Shown here: piece by piece, positions 45,115 to 57,933 of the stretch
Layout: every line of letters starts with the position of its first letter
How positions within the stretch are numbered: position 1 is the stretch's first letter
Source: Siphonodentalium dalli
Taxonomy: Eukaryota; Mollusca; Scaphopoda; Gadilida; Siphonodentaliidae
Length of the DNA stretch: 64,000 nucleotides
Direction of reading: 5' to 3'
NCBI GenBank assembly: GCA_032622095.1
Contig: CP136066.1
Coordinates: 193,058,816-193,122,815 of the forward strand
Program-made: the position numbers and the translations under genes
Notes under the pieces: generated by a model
The model's input: only the letters and a program-made list of their open reading frames with translations
The model's database searches: none
Told to the model about the DNA's origin: nothing

Positions 45115-45535
45115 AATTTGATACTTATGGGTATTTGTGTCAGGGAAGTGTTTTGGACGAGTCAAATCGTGAACCCGACCTGACCTTGACCTTTAAAACT
45201 GTCAATGCAAGGTCAATTTGGGTAAAACGGACAAATTTCGGCGAAATTTGATACCTAGGGATACTTTTGTCCGGGGGAGTGTTTTGAACGGGTCAAATCG
45301 TGACATCGGCGTGACCTTGACCTTCAATGTGGTCAATCAAAGGTCAAATCGGGTAAAACGGATGGATTTCGACGAAATTTGATACCTAGTGGTACTTTTC
45401 TCCGGGTGGCGGTGTTTTGGACGGGTCAAATCATGACCCTGACCTGACCTTGACTTTCGAAATAGTCAATTGAAGGTCAAATCGCGCCTTTCGCCGGAAA
45501 TCAGATGGGAAACATCCCGGACGAAGTCGGGCCCA
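45115..45535. repeat. 130-bp tandem repeat with a Helitron-like 3' end
   Basis: AATTTGATACCTAGNGGTAC followed by GTGTTTTGGACGGGTCAAAT and TGACCTTGACCTT repeats three times at 130-131 bp. The block ends CCCGGACGAAGTCGGGCCCA and GAGCTTGTG, resembling the Helitron 3' hairpin at 20860 with a changed last tetranucleotide. The first unit of the same repeat is present in the Helitron at 20663-20882. Confidence 0.8.
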
Positions 45536-45837
45536 TGAGCTTGTGTAATAAAGAAGACAGTTTGAAGAAAGTAATGTATAACACGAGAAACGGGAAAACT
45601 TGAAATATAGAAGTATGCAAATTTCCCACATAAAATTTGAAAGCTAGTTTATAGAATAATTGTATTATAATTTATATTTATGGCTAATAACATGATCTTG
45701 GTGGCGTTACCATTTCTGACTATGGTTTTCTTGTACAAGCTGCAACACAGAGTTCAGACGCCTCGCTGCGCTATGTCTAAACGCTGCCGGCATGTAATTG
45801 TATTTTCTTAATTAAATCTAACATTTTTGTTTAACCC

Positions 45838-46300
45838 GATAAAACTCCTCTCAATTACTATTTCAATGGCTTCGGGGGTCAAAAATATTTGATTCGAGTC
45901 GAGGAAGTCACCCATCAAAGCACAGATTTGTTAGATATCGATTTTAGAAATCTATTATTTTTCATTATCGGGAATTGTTTCTGGCCCAGAAGACAGTAAA
46001 CAATTCGTTGTTATTACCCACTTGATCATAGAGTTATCCATCCTTGTCTGTTTGAATAGATTTGGAGAACACATCCAGAGCAGATTACGGCAGTTAGTAG
46101 TACTAATCTCGAGTTTATAATAAATTTCAAAAATCAATATCTAATAACTCTGAGCTTTGTTTGATGGGTTCCTCGACTCGAATCAAATATTTTTTACCCC
46201 CAAAGCCAAAGAAATAGTAATATAGGACCCTACGATCGGATTGTTGTTGTTGGAATCTGTTGAGATGGGGACCCTCTTTACGGGTTGAGTACCTTTAAGT
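45838..46300. repeat. Rearranged GATTGAGTACCTTTAA MITE
   Basis: GATTCGAGTCGAGGAAGTCA at 45895 reappears inverted at 46165 (CCTCGACTCGAATCAAATAT). This suggests two head-to-head partial copies. Confidence 0.65.
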
Positions 46301-48080
46301 GTTTTGTCAGTTACAATTCATTCTGGCTTGATCTGGAAAATTTTCAAATGAATATGGACAGTTCAGTTTCTCAGAATAATGCAAAATGTATTGTAACCTA
46401 CAAAAGTAAATGTTACATTTCTTCACATTACGTGTATACATGTAGGTGTGGGCAGCGGTATATGTCCTGCGTAGGGGACTGAACTCTGCCTGAGTATATA
46501 GGGGTCTGAACTCTATATACATGGAGCTTGGTGCTTACATACCGATGTGGTTCTTAAGTTTACTGACATTGGGTTGGGTCAGGCCTATATATCACTGCGG
46601 TCGTGTTTTGTCGTGTTTATCCCATGAATCCATGACATCAGGATGGCAGGAAATTACGCGAGACAGGACCCGGAAACATGAGCTCCGCGTGGGGGGAATT
46701 TGTGCACATCCGCATATAACCGCACCGGAAACAGTCTGCACATCAGTTGTCACTTCCAAACATGCCCTGTCGATACCAAGGTGCCATGTTTCCGTACATT
46801 CCATGTTTCCGTACGACTCCGCCAGTTCCGCTTAACTGAGGAAATAACCTCTTCCATTAATATAACCATATTCGCGCAATGCTACAATATCCGGCCCTGG
46901 TAATAAGGCGAAGACATTGACTCGTTGACGCATATATGTGAATGGAGCAGAATGTATTCACTGTATATATGTACATGTATACCAATACCAGACTTGATCA
47001 TGTATTAAATAGTGATGCATAGTAACGCACTTACCGCTAGTATGCACATGGTCAATCACCTGATTTAAATAGACGTTCATATGTGGTTTCTACTTGTGGA
47101 AGAGTTTATTTCCTCAGCGAAGCGGAAATGACCGAGTAGTTGAGAATATGTTTCCGGTCTGTAAGAATTTCTGGTCGGATCCAGGATTTCTGTATTTCAA
47201 GGGTCCCAGTAAATAGTGCATGATATTTTGCCAGGCCGCGATAAAGGCCGGGTAAAATTTTAATTCAGGAAACGCTTCGCTTCAAAGTTTACATCTGATT
47301 GGAGACTCTCCCTGAGATTTCAATGGGCGTAGATCACCGTCAATACCAAAGGCACCAACGGGACAAGGTAAAAAAATTCAACAACCATGATTATGTTGTC
47401 TGTCGTCTTTTTCTGAACCAACATCAATGGACCTTTCCACGGCTGTTAAGCAAATAATTAGTATTACGCGCGCCGCGTGTATACTGTCCTAGAGATTCTA
47501 GATAGCTATGGTTCGGTGGGCGTTTTATTTATAGATAATGGGAATTTTTGGGAGGATTAAAAGTCGAACTGCGAACCGGAGGCGGAGTCCGGTGAAAGCT
47601 GTAGTTGGGAATTTCAATTTCGTTTATTGTCCTTTACATTATTATGTCAATAATGTTGATTTTTGGTTTGTGACAAGCTATGTCAATTACAAATAAAAGA
47701 AATGAAAAAGATAATTTGTAAGTCTTATATTTATTTTTTTCGTTCTGCAGCCCACTGGGGGTTGTGGTAGGAGACGGCCGAGTCGGCCGCCGGTTCGTTA
47801 ATTAGGTGCTGGTTGTTATTGTTATTTTAACGGAATTCTGAGTTGGTCATTCGCGAAACCAATATATTTTATATTCTATAATTACAATCATGGGTATATA
47901 ATATATGATCTTGTGCGCCTTACCAATTCTGACAATTCTGGTTTTCTTGTCAGATATGTTCTATAATACTAACCAGCGGCTGTTCACCCTAACCTAATAT
48001 TGATATCCGGGCATACTTTCAGTGTTAAATTGCCTATTTCCAAACAACTGTTGGTTGTCAAATCATAATGCACTGAACTT
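46301..48080. other. No gene recognised
   Basis: Locally higher GC at 46590-46830 and 47455-47600 with overlapping short frames on both strands. TTCCGCTTAACTGAGGAAATAA near 46827 is mirrored by TTATTTCCTCAGCGAAGCGG near 47108, probably the ends of an unclassified element. The GC-rich GCGCGCCGCG patch near 47466 could be promoter-like, without further support. Confidence 0.4.
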
Positions 48081-48532
48081 TTAAAGACGCATAATCCGAA
48101 TTAACGCTCGCAATTACTATTTCTTTGGCTTCGGGGGGGGGGGTACAATAATTGATTCGAGTCGAGGAACCCACCCATCAAAGCTCAGAGTGATCAGATA
48201 TCGATTTTTTTAAATCTATTATTTTTCACCACCGGTACTTTTTAGTGGCCTGGTAAAAAGTCGACGAGAAGACGATCTCCGACCAAATTGCGGATGAAGA
48301 TGAATAACACTAAAACCAATTGCCCTTTGTGTGTCATATATTAATTGACAAACCGTTGAATAAAATGTTGATAAATTACAGGTTTTGTGAAATTTTATAC
48401 TATAGTTGACTGTGGTTAGCCACATATTTGGGCAATTAATCGATTCTGATAACTGAAGCGGCATTTAAAAACAAATGTTGTTATTGGAATCTGATGATAT
48501 GGGGACCATCATATCGGATAGAGTACCTTTAA
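48081..48532. mobile_element. GATTGAGTACCTTTAA-family MITE, copy 3
   Basis: TTAAAGACGCATAATCCGAA at the left, ATCGGATAGAGTACCTTTAA at the right, 452 bp. It contains the shared core with a G-run in place of GGGGGTAAAAA. Confidence 0.8.
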
Positions 48533-49082
48533 TTTCTGCAATGATGTTGGAAATTCATCCATGGTTACGACAGTTTTTTTTTATGTTGCGCGACAATGGT
48601 CATATTTTTCACAATTAAAGACGAAAGAATGTATGTTCTCGTGTGCATGTATTATAACATGTGCAGGCAAACTCTGTAAAACTAATTAAACTATTTCTGC
48701 AGACGCCTTATCTCCACCGTTAGCTCCACCCACTACTTAATATGTGTGGAAACCTCCATTACCAGACGGGGCCTCGGTGGCAAAGTTGGTAAGTTGCATG
48801 GAACATTAGGCCCACATAAAGCGTACAGCGACGGCAAAGCTGGTTCTAATCTCGATAAAAGTGGATTTTGGATCCATGCACATGACATACGACCTTATTA
48901 ATTCGTGTATCTGGGCAAGTTTATCTGTTGTTTTCCGGGGTAGGTAGTTTCTAAGTGCAGTGGCGTGATTTCCCGGTGAAATTAATCATAGCGCGGTCTT
49001 TCCTCCACCATAAAACAGACAACGCCGTGATATGGTGTACCGACCCTAATAAACCAAAAACATATATAGAGGATATACTTAG
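48533..49082. other. No gene recognised
   Basis: No element ends or coding pattern seen. A 96-codon frame starting at 48955 runs through the inverted repeat at 49083-49200 and is not considered real. Confidence 0.4.
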
Positions 49083-49200
49083 TTGGTTTGATATTATAGG
49101 CCTAATATCAGCCCTGGTAACTTCAGATCAGCCTTCGACCTTCAGTCTCAGGCTGATATCATTAACGAAGACTGGCATCAGGCCTATAATATCAAACCAA
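49083..49200. repeat. Inverted repeat, 118 bp
   Basis: TTGGTTTGATATTATAGGCC pairs with GGCCTATAATATCAAACCAA, followed inward by a second weaker pair TATCAGCC/GGCTGATA. It may be a small MITE. Confidence 0.75.
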
Positions 49201-49299
49201 CAAAGTAATACCCTATTTATTAATTGGATGCCTCTGAGTAATTGACAACTCGTTCTAATGAGTGACATCACAAAAATCGATATTATTTAACAGTGAAGC

Positions 49300-49420
49300 A
49301 GGGGGGGGGGGGTCTGCAAAAAAATTCCGTATATAGGGCCGGGGTGGGTGGGTGGTCCAGAGGCGGAAAAAATGGTGCTTGTAAATTTTTTCCAAAATGG
49401 TTTTTTTTCAAACAATTTAC
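49300..49420. repeat. G-rich tract
   Basis: A run of about 12 G, then GGGCCGGGGTGGGTGGGTGG. It shares the TCTGCAAAAAAATTCC and GGCGGAAAAAA words with the C-rich tract at 4895-5008 and the block at 50812-50941 in one orientation or the other. Confidence 0.75.
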
Positions 49421-49499
49421 AAGTACTGACCATGTTATGTTGTTTGTAAGCATGTTAGTACCATGCTTGTTGTTATAGGGCTATATAGGCAGCTAAAGT

Positions 49500-50811
49500 G
49501 ACTCTTTAGCCTCAGATTTAGCAACATTCTGGATTTCACAGTATCCCGGACCACTTCACAGTGGACCACCGTACTAACGTCCAGGAAACTTATGATCAAC
49601 GGAAGAAATATTTAGTAACAAAATTAATATATTACCCAGTTGTATTATCTGAATAAGAGTAATAAAACAAAAAAACTCTATCACAAATTGGATACTACAT
49701 GGTGAATACTCAATGATGACTACTAGTAGATATCATTAACCTGATTGTTGCATAACATGAAATTGAAAAGGGTATCTCATAAATTTCTAATGTCGGAAAT
49801 ACTGTCTTGTTCTGGCATGTAATCAAATTCATTCCTTCTGGTTATTTCTCATTTGAATGATTGCAAGTAATGTTAATTTGCAACAATTATCCAAATAAAA
49901 TTGAATTGGTTATGATGAATGACATTACTGTTTACTGCTCAGACAATCCCAAATAAAGGTGACGCTATTCTCATTGAATTTCGAACTTCATCTGGGAGCT
50001 TTACTGCTCAACAAGACGAAACTAAAATACTTATTGTATACTGTTATCACTTACAAATAGATGAACTGAAATAATGTGATGCATTCAGATGCATTGAGAA
50101 ATGACATTCAATTCTTCATTCTGGTCTATCACCATACCAAACCACATCCAAATTTGACAACCGACACTTAACTTATATTGCGAAAACTTTGTATGGACTG
50201 AATTTCATAAAGTCGAACAGGGCCCATAACTCTGGTAGACATTGGTGGTCACAACCTGCGATATTATGCATATTCGTCCCCCATTTCTGGTCCGTCACCA
50301 TGCCATAGGGCATCAAATATGACAACTGACTCTTGAGTTAAAATTCAAAATGTTTGTACGGACAGACGGCTCGAGACGTCAACTATATACCCGCCGACTA
50401 ATATCGGGCAGTATAATAACCATATATCTATGTGTATACATAAACAAAAAACAATTCCCCTCCCACCCCATCCCGTTAGATAAGACTAAAGAGTTCTTTG
50501 ATCATGCACATATAATTATAGAACCCCTGACCTGTTTACCACTATTTACACTGGCCAGTGTTCTCTGTCAGACACAACACACTCGATATATTAAGGCTAT
50601 AATGGGGTCTAGGGCAATTTGTGACATATAGTGTACCTACACAATGCTTAATTAATATTGTTGTTAGATACTGAAAACACCAGGAAATACATGGAAATAC
50701 AGTATATTTTTCGTTTTTCTGATCTGTGTTTACCAATTAGTAAGGCAGTTAACACCGTTATTGAAGAACGGCTAAAAAAACCTCTGAAATTTTGATAAAA
50801 ACATGAGAAAC
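49500..50811. other. No gene recognised
   Basis: Possible two-copy repeat with TTCTGGTCYRTCACCATRCC at about 50115 and 50288. Otherwise no structure or coding pattern seen. Confidence 0.4.
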
Positions 50812-50941
50812 GGGGGGTGGGTCCCCAAAATTTTGGAGGAAAAAAATATTTTTTTTGCAAAAATGGGGTGGTGGGTCCCTCGAGGTCGGAAAAAAACTTT
50901 TTGGGCCCTATATGTGCAATTTTTTTCCAGACCCCCCCCCC
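50812..50941. repeat. G/C-run block
   Basis: GGGGGGTGGGTCCCC at the left and a run of nine C at the right enclose AAAAAATATTTTTTTTGC and GGGGTGGTGGGTCCC. It resembles the tracts at 4133, 4895 and 49300. Confidence 0.7.
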
Positions 50942-51341
50942 TGAGTGAAGTATAGAATTACGACATGTCGTAAAACCATATTACTCGGATTTGTGATGTC
51001 ATAAAAATATATATTTCTCGGATTGGTGATGTCGTAAAATGATATTACTCGGTTTAAGGGCAAATTGAAGCGATATTCACATAGTTCGATAACAGGCCGT
51101 TCTGGACAAACATGGCATTTCTAATCAATAAGAAGGCTGATATCGGTAACTTCTGATCGCCAGACGTTCTCGCGTATATCGATAAAGACATAGTTCTCGG
51201 ACACAAAATTTGTCAGAACACTATATATAGTTACTTTTTGTGCTATGACTAATTTTGTGTCAGGGACACAGTTGGATCATATGCTATGTATTTATAAACG
51301 AAAACTTCTGGCGGTCCCGCATCCCAGGGGTGCGCCATGAT

Positions 51342-51697
51342 TTAACCCTTTACCCAACAGAAGGGCCCTGTGCCAATGCATTCTCTTATATATGCGAGTC
51401 GACCATAGGTCGCCTCGCATATATAAGAGAATGCATTGGCTTAACACATTAAAAATTATAAAATTGTTTTTTTTAGGCCAATGCATTCTCTTATATATGC
51501 GAGGCGACCTATGGTCGACTCGCATATATAAGAGAATGCATTGGCACAGGGCATAACGTAACTATCACAATGTGGTAAAGGAGCCGATTCCAATGATATC
51601 CATATTTGTATGGTTCTATTGAGACAGACCCAAGATATTTTAGGCTGTTGAAGCTTTATTTGGCCGGTTTTGGCCGGTTTGTTGGGTAAAGGGTTAA
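51342..51697. mobile_element. TTAA-flanked MITE, CCCTTTACCCAACA family
   Basis: TTAA-CCCTTTACCCAACAGAAGGG at the left, CCGGTTTGTTGGGTAAAGGG-TTAA at the right, with hairpins at 51373-51439 and 51478-51544. Its arms are nearly identical to those of 57545-57933, so recent mobility is likely. Confidence 0.87.
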
Positions 51698-52255
51698 CCC
51701 GACACAGGGGCTATATGATCCTCGACAGGGGGTATATATATACATAGACTAAAAATAGAATCTTAACATCGCGGAAGTCCACGAAATGTGGGTAAAATGT
51801 CGCCGATAGCAGCGGTCTTATCGAGTCATCAAGGGGGGGGGGGGGGCATGGAGTTTTCACACATATAGGTTGTAATTGTTCTCATTGTTTGATTTTCCAA
51901 CCAATAATGAGTGCGGTAGTTGTCGTTTTAGACCAAAAGCAGCATAATTGTTCTATATTTTGTCACAATTTTGGTCTGACATTGCTATCAGTTGGAAATT
52001 TTCCAACGTTCTGTGGTTTCAGACTGGAAATTTCCAACAGTTGGAAAGTTGCAAACATTGGAATTTGACCTGGTTCAAGGGGTCAGGAACGTGCACGCAG
52101 TTGGGAATTTCAATGTGGACCCCCAACGGCGACCATCTAGCCATTACGTCCCTGAATGCAAATTAAGTAATCATGGATTGGTAAATGAAATAATCTCGGC
52201 CACTGGAATTAAACAATTACTGTGATCGCGGAACCTCAATCAAGGCTGGATACAT

Positions 52256-52436
52256 TTAACCCTTCCATGACTGGAGCTTCCTGAAATTTTGCGAAAACCG
52301 TGTGCCCATATAGGGAGCCTCGTATATATAACAGAATACACTGGCCTAACAATATGTACATTATAAGCCAGTACATTCTCTTATAAATGAGAGGCTTCCA
52401 AAGGCGCCATCACAGCTCCCGCCATGAACGGGTTAA
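52256..52436. mobile_element. TTAA-flanked MITE, CATGACTGGAGC family
   Basis: TTAA-CCCTTCCATGACTGGAGC at the left, CCCGCCATGAACGGG-TTAA at the right. Internal hairpins are largely lost. Confidence 0.75.
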
Positions 52437-52844
52437 CTGAGGTGTATTGAAAAGGTTAATTCTACAAATATAAACAATCTCGATAACTGATCAAAAAATG
52501 CTACCCAGAACAATGGCCATGGTAGATGTAGGCCTAGCTATGTATAATACTTCTGTGCACAGGCCAATATATCAAAGGATTTCGATCGGTGAAGTAATAA
52601 CAATTAATTTGCCTCCGTAATCGTGCATGCATTCGTTTGAATAGAACTTGAAATACCATATCGCTTTCATTTGATATTAACATCGATTTATATGATTTGA
52701 TATCGGTTTTCTAACCCGGTTGGGCTCCTATATTCGTAATATTGTTAAAACCGAAGTCGTGCTTTCTCATGACCCATGGATATAACAGAGGTTCAGCTAC
52801 GTGTGTGTGACGCATGTTACTATATATGGTATTGTAGAACTATA

Positions 52845-53321
52845 TGTGACCCGCCATATCAAATCCAGTCGTAAGTCGGGATTTTTGTTTACCCTGTGCC
52901 AATGCATTCTCCTATATATGCGAGTCGACCATAGGTCGCCTCGCATATATAAGAGAATGCATTGGCCTAACATTTTTTTACAATTTTAATAATTTTTTCT
53001 TGTACATGTATTCTTTAACAATTTTATAATTTCACCCATACAGAGCCCCAGACAAACATGAGCAGACGACACTCTTCTATATGCTTCTTTATATGTGTGG
53101 GGCTCCCTGCAGGGTAATAGATGTTTTTATTTTATGTCCTAAAAATTGTAAGTAACATTTATTTTAAAAAAATGATAAAAAATTGTTAGGCCAATGCATT
53201 CTCTTATATATGCGAGGCGATATGCGAGGCGACCTATGGTCGACTCGCATATATAAGAGAATGCATTGGCACAGGGTAAAAAAATCCCGACTTACGACTG
53301 GATTTGATATGGCGGGTCACA
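52845..53321. mobile_element. Complete 477-bp TGTGACCCGCC MITE
   Basis: TA-TGTGACCCGCCATATCAAAT to ATTTGATATGGCGGGTCACA-TA, with hairpins at 52899-52965 and 53191-53269. It serves as the empty-site reference for the split copy at 13255-18661: AATTTTATAAT and TTCACCCATA are contiguous here. Confidence 0.9.
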
Positions 53322-53378
53322 TATGGAGTTGTGTGGCGGCCGGCACAGCGGTACACGTTGGCCGTTGGCCATAAATTT

Positions 53379-54072
53379 CGTCGCGTCAGAACTAATTAAA
53401 CTGTTCTATCTCCATTTTGGCGGGAAAATTAGATATTGGTATCTTTCGATATCGTGTCTAACGTATACCAAATTTGAATGAGAGGCGTGTAAATCTGTTC
53501 CATCTCAAAAACTCTCTTTTTGACAGTGCTATATTGTTCTATCTCCAATGTTGACCAATGAATCTATTTATTTTGTACCACGTGATTAAATAAATTTCAG
53601 TGCTAAAATGGTCTATCTCTGACCTTCAATAGAAAGCAATGGGACCCGAACTTTGCAGATTGCCAGTGACCAGTTGGAAATAATGCTTTCCCACTCCTAT
53701 AGGTATGAACATCTTATTTCTAGGCTAATTATTTGGTTAAAATAACACAGACAATGGCGTGATTTGGGGATTTTTGCACGTCTATATATGATTAAAAAAT
53801 ACAAAAACCGCTATAGCACGGGGAAAAAAACGGAAAATTTTACGCAAATTGTTCAATCTCCAAAGTGTTTTTTCGTAATTACACCCAAGATATCAAATGT
53901 TTTGTTTCGAAAATCGTCATATAATAGTATTTTTACACCAGCTATCATACCCGCTGTGTACTATCTTCCAAAAACAGAATGAGAACATGTGAATCGTGGG
54001 GTCAAAACTTGAAACTCGATTTCCCACAAAAATGAAAATATGGAGATAGAACACTTTAGTTCTGTCGCGACG
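53379..54072. mobile_element. 694-bp element with diverged inverted ends
   Basis: CGTCGCGTCAGAACTAATTA and GTTCTATCTCCATTTT at the left pair with AAAATATGGAGATAGAACAC and TTAGTTCTGTCGCGACG at the right. Several TGTTCTATCTCCA-like words recur inside. Class and target duplication were not determined. Confidence 0.7.
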
Positions 54073-54429
54073 CATTATACTGTTGGTGGTTGAGAACATA
54101 TCCTAACTCATTATGTAACCTGCAACTACCTATATACGTGTATGATGTATTGCAATAAATGTTCCATTCGATTCTATACACGCTATATAAACCCGATGCT
54201 GCTGCTTTCAATTGGGTCCTTTGCCAATGTCGACCGCTACTGGATAAAATAATCGATATAAGGCAATGTAACTCGTAGAAATTACAGAATAATGCCAATA
54301 GAATATAGCTTTGAATGGACCGGAAAGGAAGACAATGAGACATATTAAACGTTACATCCCTGAACGCGACAATACGTCTGTGACAAAGAAGAAATCAGTC
54401 CAGTTGAACCTGATCAAGCCATGCAGATA

Positions 54430-55440
54430 ATCGCCTATATCATGCCATGAATCTACTATGGCTATAACGCCTGTATAGAGATCATATTCCACCAGTACAA
54501 AACCTTGGAACTTTTTTAAGTTTTGACAGGGAACCTTATAAAGTCGAAAACATAACGCGGGGAATATAATTCTAAGTTATTATTTGTCTCTTAATAATTT
54601 ACTTCACTGTAGGAAATTTCACAATTTAAGTTAATTTTGCTTTAATTATCCTGGGTAATTAATTCAATGTTTATAGCGATATCGGCTCACAAAAGTCAGA
54701 GAAAAGCATGCAATTTCGAGTGAAGTACATTATTAAGAAACAGATAATAACTAGGAAATATATTCCCCGCGTTATTTTTTCAAGTTTATAATGTTCCCTG
54801 TCAAAACTTCAAAAAGTTCCCATGTTTTGTACTGGTGAAATATGATTTCTACGGGCGTTAGCCAGAGCAGAGATTCATGGCATGATCTAGTGATCGCCAT
54901 AACCGGGATGTGCATAGATCATGACACGACTCTCTACTCTAGCTATACCCGTCGAGATCATACTCCACCATTATAAAACCGGGGAACATTTCGATTTTCT
55001 GACCGCTCTGACAGGGAACCTGAATATAACATTGAACAAACAAGGCAGGGAGTATATACTTTTTGTAATATACCTGTTCCTCAATAATCTAATTCGCATT
55101 ATGGGGTCGTCCCAGCTTGAGATTACATGCTTTTCTGTGAATTTTGTGAGCCGATAACCCACTAAACATTGAATTAATTACCCAGGATAAATTCCATAAT
55201 TGTAAGCGACGCAAGTCAAAATCGCCCACAAAGTCACTTAAAGCATGCAATTTCGAGTTTCACCTATAGTGAAGTAATTATTAAGGAACAGATAATAATT
55301 AAGAAATATATTCCCCGCGTTATTTTTTTCTCGACTTTATAAGGTTCCCTGTCAAAACTTCAAAAAGTTCCCTGTTTTTGTACTGGTGGAATATGAGATC
55401 TACGCGGGCGTTAGCCAGAGTAGAGATTCGTGGCATGATC
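54430..55440. mobile_element. Two adjacent copies of a foldback element
   Basis: In each unit ATCATATTCCACCAGTACAA-type text and CAGGGAACCTTATAAAGTCG at the left are mirrored by CTTTATAAGGTTCCCTGTCA and TTTGTACTGGTGGAATATGA at the right. The first unit spans about 54430-54895, the second about 54905-55440. CATGCAATTTCGAGT sits near each centre. The frame at 54921-55157 is a by-product. Confidence 0.78.
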
Positions 55441-55679
55441 TGGGTTGTGCATTGTTTACAAAAGTTGATAGATATGCTAGGAACCTACGTCACTATAATA
55501 ATCTCTAAACCGTTGCTTTAGCTGTTCGAATAGCTGACAAAGCTGCTCTCTGGAACTCATGCATTGGTTGAACTATATATTTGTTGTAGGATTTATTGCA
55601 CGTACGAGCGAAAGTGGTTATGCATATTACATCCGGTGGAGCTATAGTCATCACTCCTAGTCCGTCCGTCCGTCAAGAT

Positions 55680-56600
55680 TCATCTTCTCCAGAACCATAA
55701 GACCGAATTTGTTCATATTTGGAGTGGACGTTCCCTATATAGGTGACTCACATTCAGGTTTGTTCAAATGAGATCACCAGGTCAAATAGTTTTGAATCCA
55801 GGGCCATAACTCTTTAAAACAATTTTTTATAGATTGAACTCCTTGAAGAATGAGTGGTACACTGGATTGAATTTGTCTGTTATGGTTTCCTTCTGTCGTC
55901 CACCTGTCAGGGTGTCATTTTTTCCGTCCATCAACATTCTTTGTTCCATAAGACCGATTGGGTTCATATCTGATGTGGGTGTTCCCTAGGTGACTCGTAT
56001 TCAGATTTGTTCAAATAAGGTCACCAGGCCAAATAGGTGTGAAGCTTAAAATGTCATAACTCTTTCCCTCCATAGTAATTCTTAAAACGACTTCTACTCA
56101 AGAACCATCAGGCCTAATTAGCTTCTATTTTGTAAGGAGGTTTCTGTGTGACTGGGATTCAGATTTTGGACCGAGCCAGGGATATTACTTTCCCCCTCCA
56201 TAGTAATTCTTAAAACATTTTCTCCAGAACTGCAAGACTGAATGAGATCATATTTGGTGGGGATAATAGCTAGGTGGCTGGGATTCAAATTTGTTCAAAT
56301 GGGGTCACCAAGTCAAATATGGGCGTGGAGGGGAAAAGTTATGTCCCTGGCTTGGTCAAAAATCTGAATCAAGTCACACAGAAACCTCGATACAAATATG
56401 GGCGTGGCCTGAAACATGACTCTTTCCCACCATAGCAATTCTAAAAACAACTTCTTCTCAAGATCCATTAGGCCGATTTAGCTTATATTTGGTATGGAGG
56501 TTCCTTGTGTGACTGGGATTCAAATTTGTTCAAATTGGGTCACCGGGTCAATTATGGGCATGCATGGTAACATTGATGAAGCGCTCACCCATTCTTTGGT
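55680..56600. repeat. About 190-bp tandem repeat, five diverged copies
   Basis: Units carry CCATAAGACCGAATTNGTTCATATTTGG-like text, GTGACTGGGATTCAAATTTG, TTCAAATNGGGTCACC and GGTCAAATATGGGCGTG. They are head to tail and clearly diverged. Confidence 0.78.
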
Positions 56601-56785
56601 AAATATCTTCAATGGTCGAAATTTCGTGCCTATAGAAATGATTTATGGATGGAACTTTCAAACCAAAAATAGGTTGAAATTGTTCTGATAAATCAATTTT
56701 CAAAAACCAGTGTGAAATTCTTTGTTTAAGACCAAAATTCGAAAAAAATTCTACTTTCGGTCATTTTGTTTGTTTCTGTTTTAGT

Positions 56786-57086
56786 TTAAAGATACATAAT
56801 CCAAATTAACGCTCGAAAATTACTATCCGGATGAAGATGGATAACTCTAAAATCAAGTGGTTTTTTTGTGTCAGATATTTGACAAACCGGCAAAATTTCT
56901 TTGAACAAAATGTTGATAAATAACAGGGTTTGGGCAATTTTATACTATAGTTGACTGTGTTAAGCATTATTTTTGGACAAATAATCGATTCTGATAACTG
57001 AAGCAGCATTTAAAAAAAACAGTTTGTTGTTTTGTTGTTGGAATCTGATGATATGAGGATCATCGAATCGGATTGAGTACCTTTAA
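56786..57086. mobile_element. GATTGAGTACCTTTAA-family MITE, internally deleted
   Basis: TTAAAGATACATAATCCAAA at the left, CGGATTGAGTACCTTTAA at the right; about 150 bp of the usual left core is missing. Confidence 0.75.
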
Positions 57087-57217
57087 TTTTAGAAATATAT
57101 ATGGTCAAGATATTCTGGTTGGATCACAAGAGGTGGAAAAGTACAACCATTATTGAACTCAAATTTATTAGCACCAATAACACATGGACTATACACGAAG
57201 TGCTTATGTCTATTGAA

Positions 57218-57467
57218 ATTCAACAGGTGAATTGCGACCCACAATAACGAAAACTCAACAGGTATGCATGCATTGCCTTGGTAGCTTAGTGCAAACTTGA
57301 AACATTCAACGGGTGAATTGCGACCCGCAATAACGAAAACTCAACAGGTATGCATGCATTGCCTTGGTAGCTTGGTGCAAAATTGAAACATTCAACAGGT
57401 GAATTTCGACCTACAATAACGAAAAATCAACAGGTATGCATGCATTTCATAGTGCAAAATTGAAACA
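57218..57467. repeat. 86-bp minisatellite, three copies
   Basis: ATTCAACAGGTGAATTGCGA followed by ACAATAACGAAAACTCAACAG and GTATGCATGCATTGCCTTGG repeats exactly at 86 bp (57218, 57304, 57390). The last copy is shortened. Confidence 0.93.
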
Positions 57468-57544
57468 AACAATAAATGGCACAAAACGTTTGTATGAGTT
57501 ATCTTTACAATTGAACTGAAAGACGAAAGGTATAATCCACAACT

Positions 57545-57933
57545 TTAACCCTTTACCCAACAGAAGGGCCCTGTGCCAATGCATTCTCTTATATATGCGA
57601 GTCGACCATATGTCGCCTCGCATATATAAGAGAATGCATTGGCTTAACACATTAAAAATTATAAAATTGTTAAAGAATGTAAGAAAATAATGGTAAAAAG
57701 TGTTTTTTTAGGCCAATGCATTCTCTTATATATGCGAGGCGACCTATGGTCGACTCGCATATATAAGAGAATGCATTGGCACAGGGTATAACTGTAACTA
57801 TCACAATGTGGTCAAGGAGCCGGTTCCAATGATATCCATATGTGTATGGTTCTATTGAGACAGACCGAAGATATTTTAGGCTGTTGAAGCTTTATTTGGC
57901 CGGTTTTGGCCGGTTTGTTGGGTAAAGGGTTAA
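57545..57933. mobile_element. TTAA-flanked MITE, CCCTTTACCCAACA family
   Basis: Same termini as 51342-51697; hairpins at 57576-57642 and 57713-57779. Confidence 0.87.

Noticed and set aside
46521-46903. Overlapping ORFs on both strands in a GC-richer patch
   Set aside because: No splice or start context and no recognisable domain; treated as unexplained sequence.
48955-49245. 96-codon ORF
   Set aside because: Runs through the inverted repeat at 49083-49200 and has no family resemblance.
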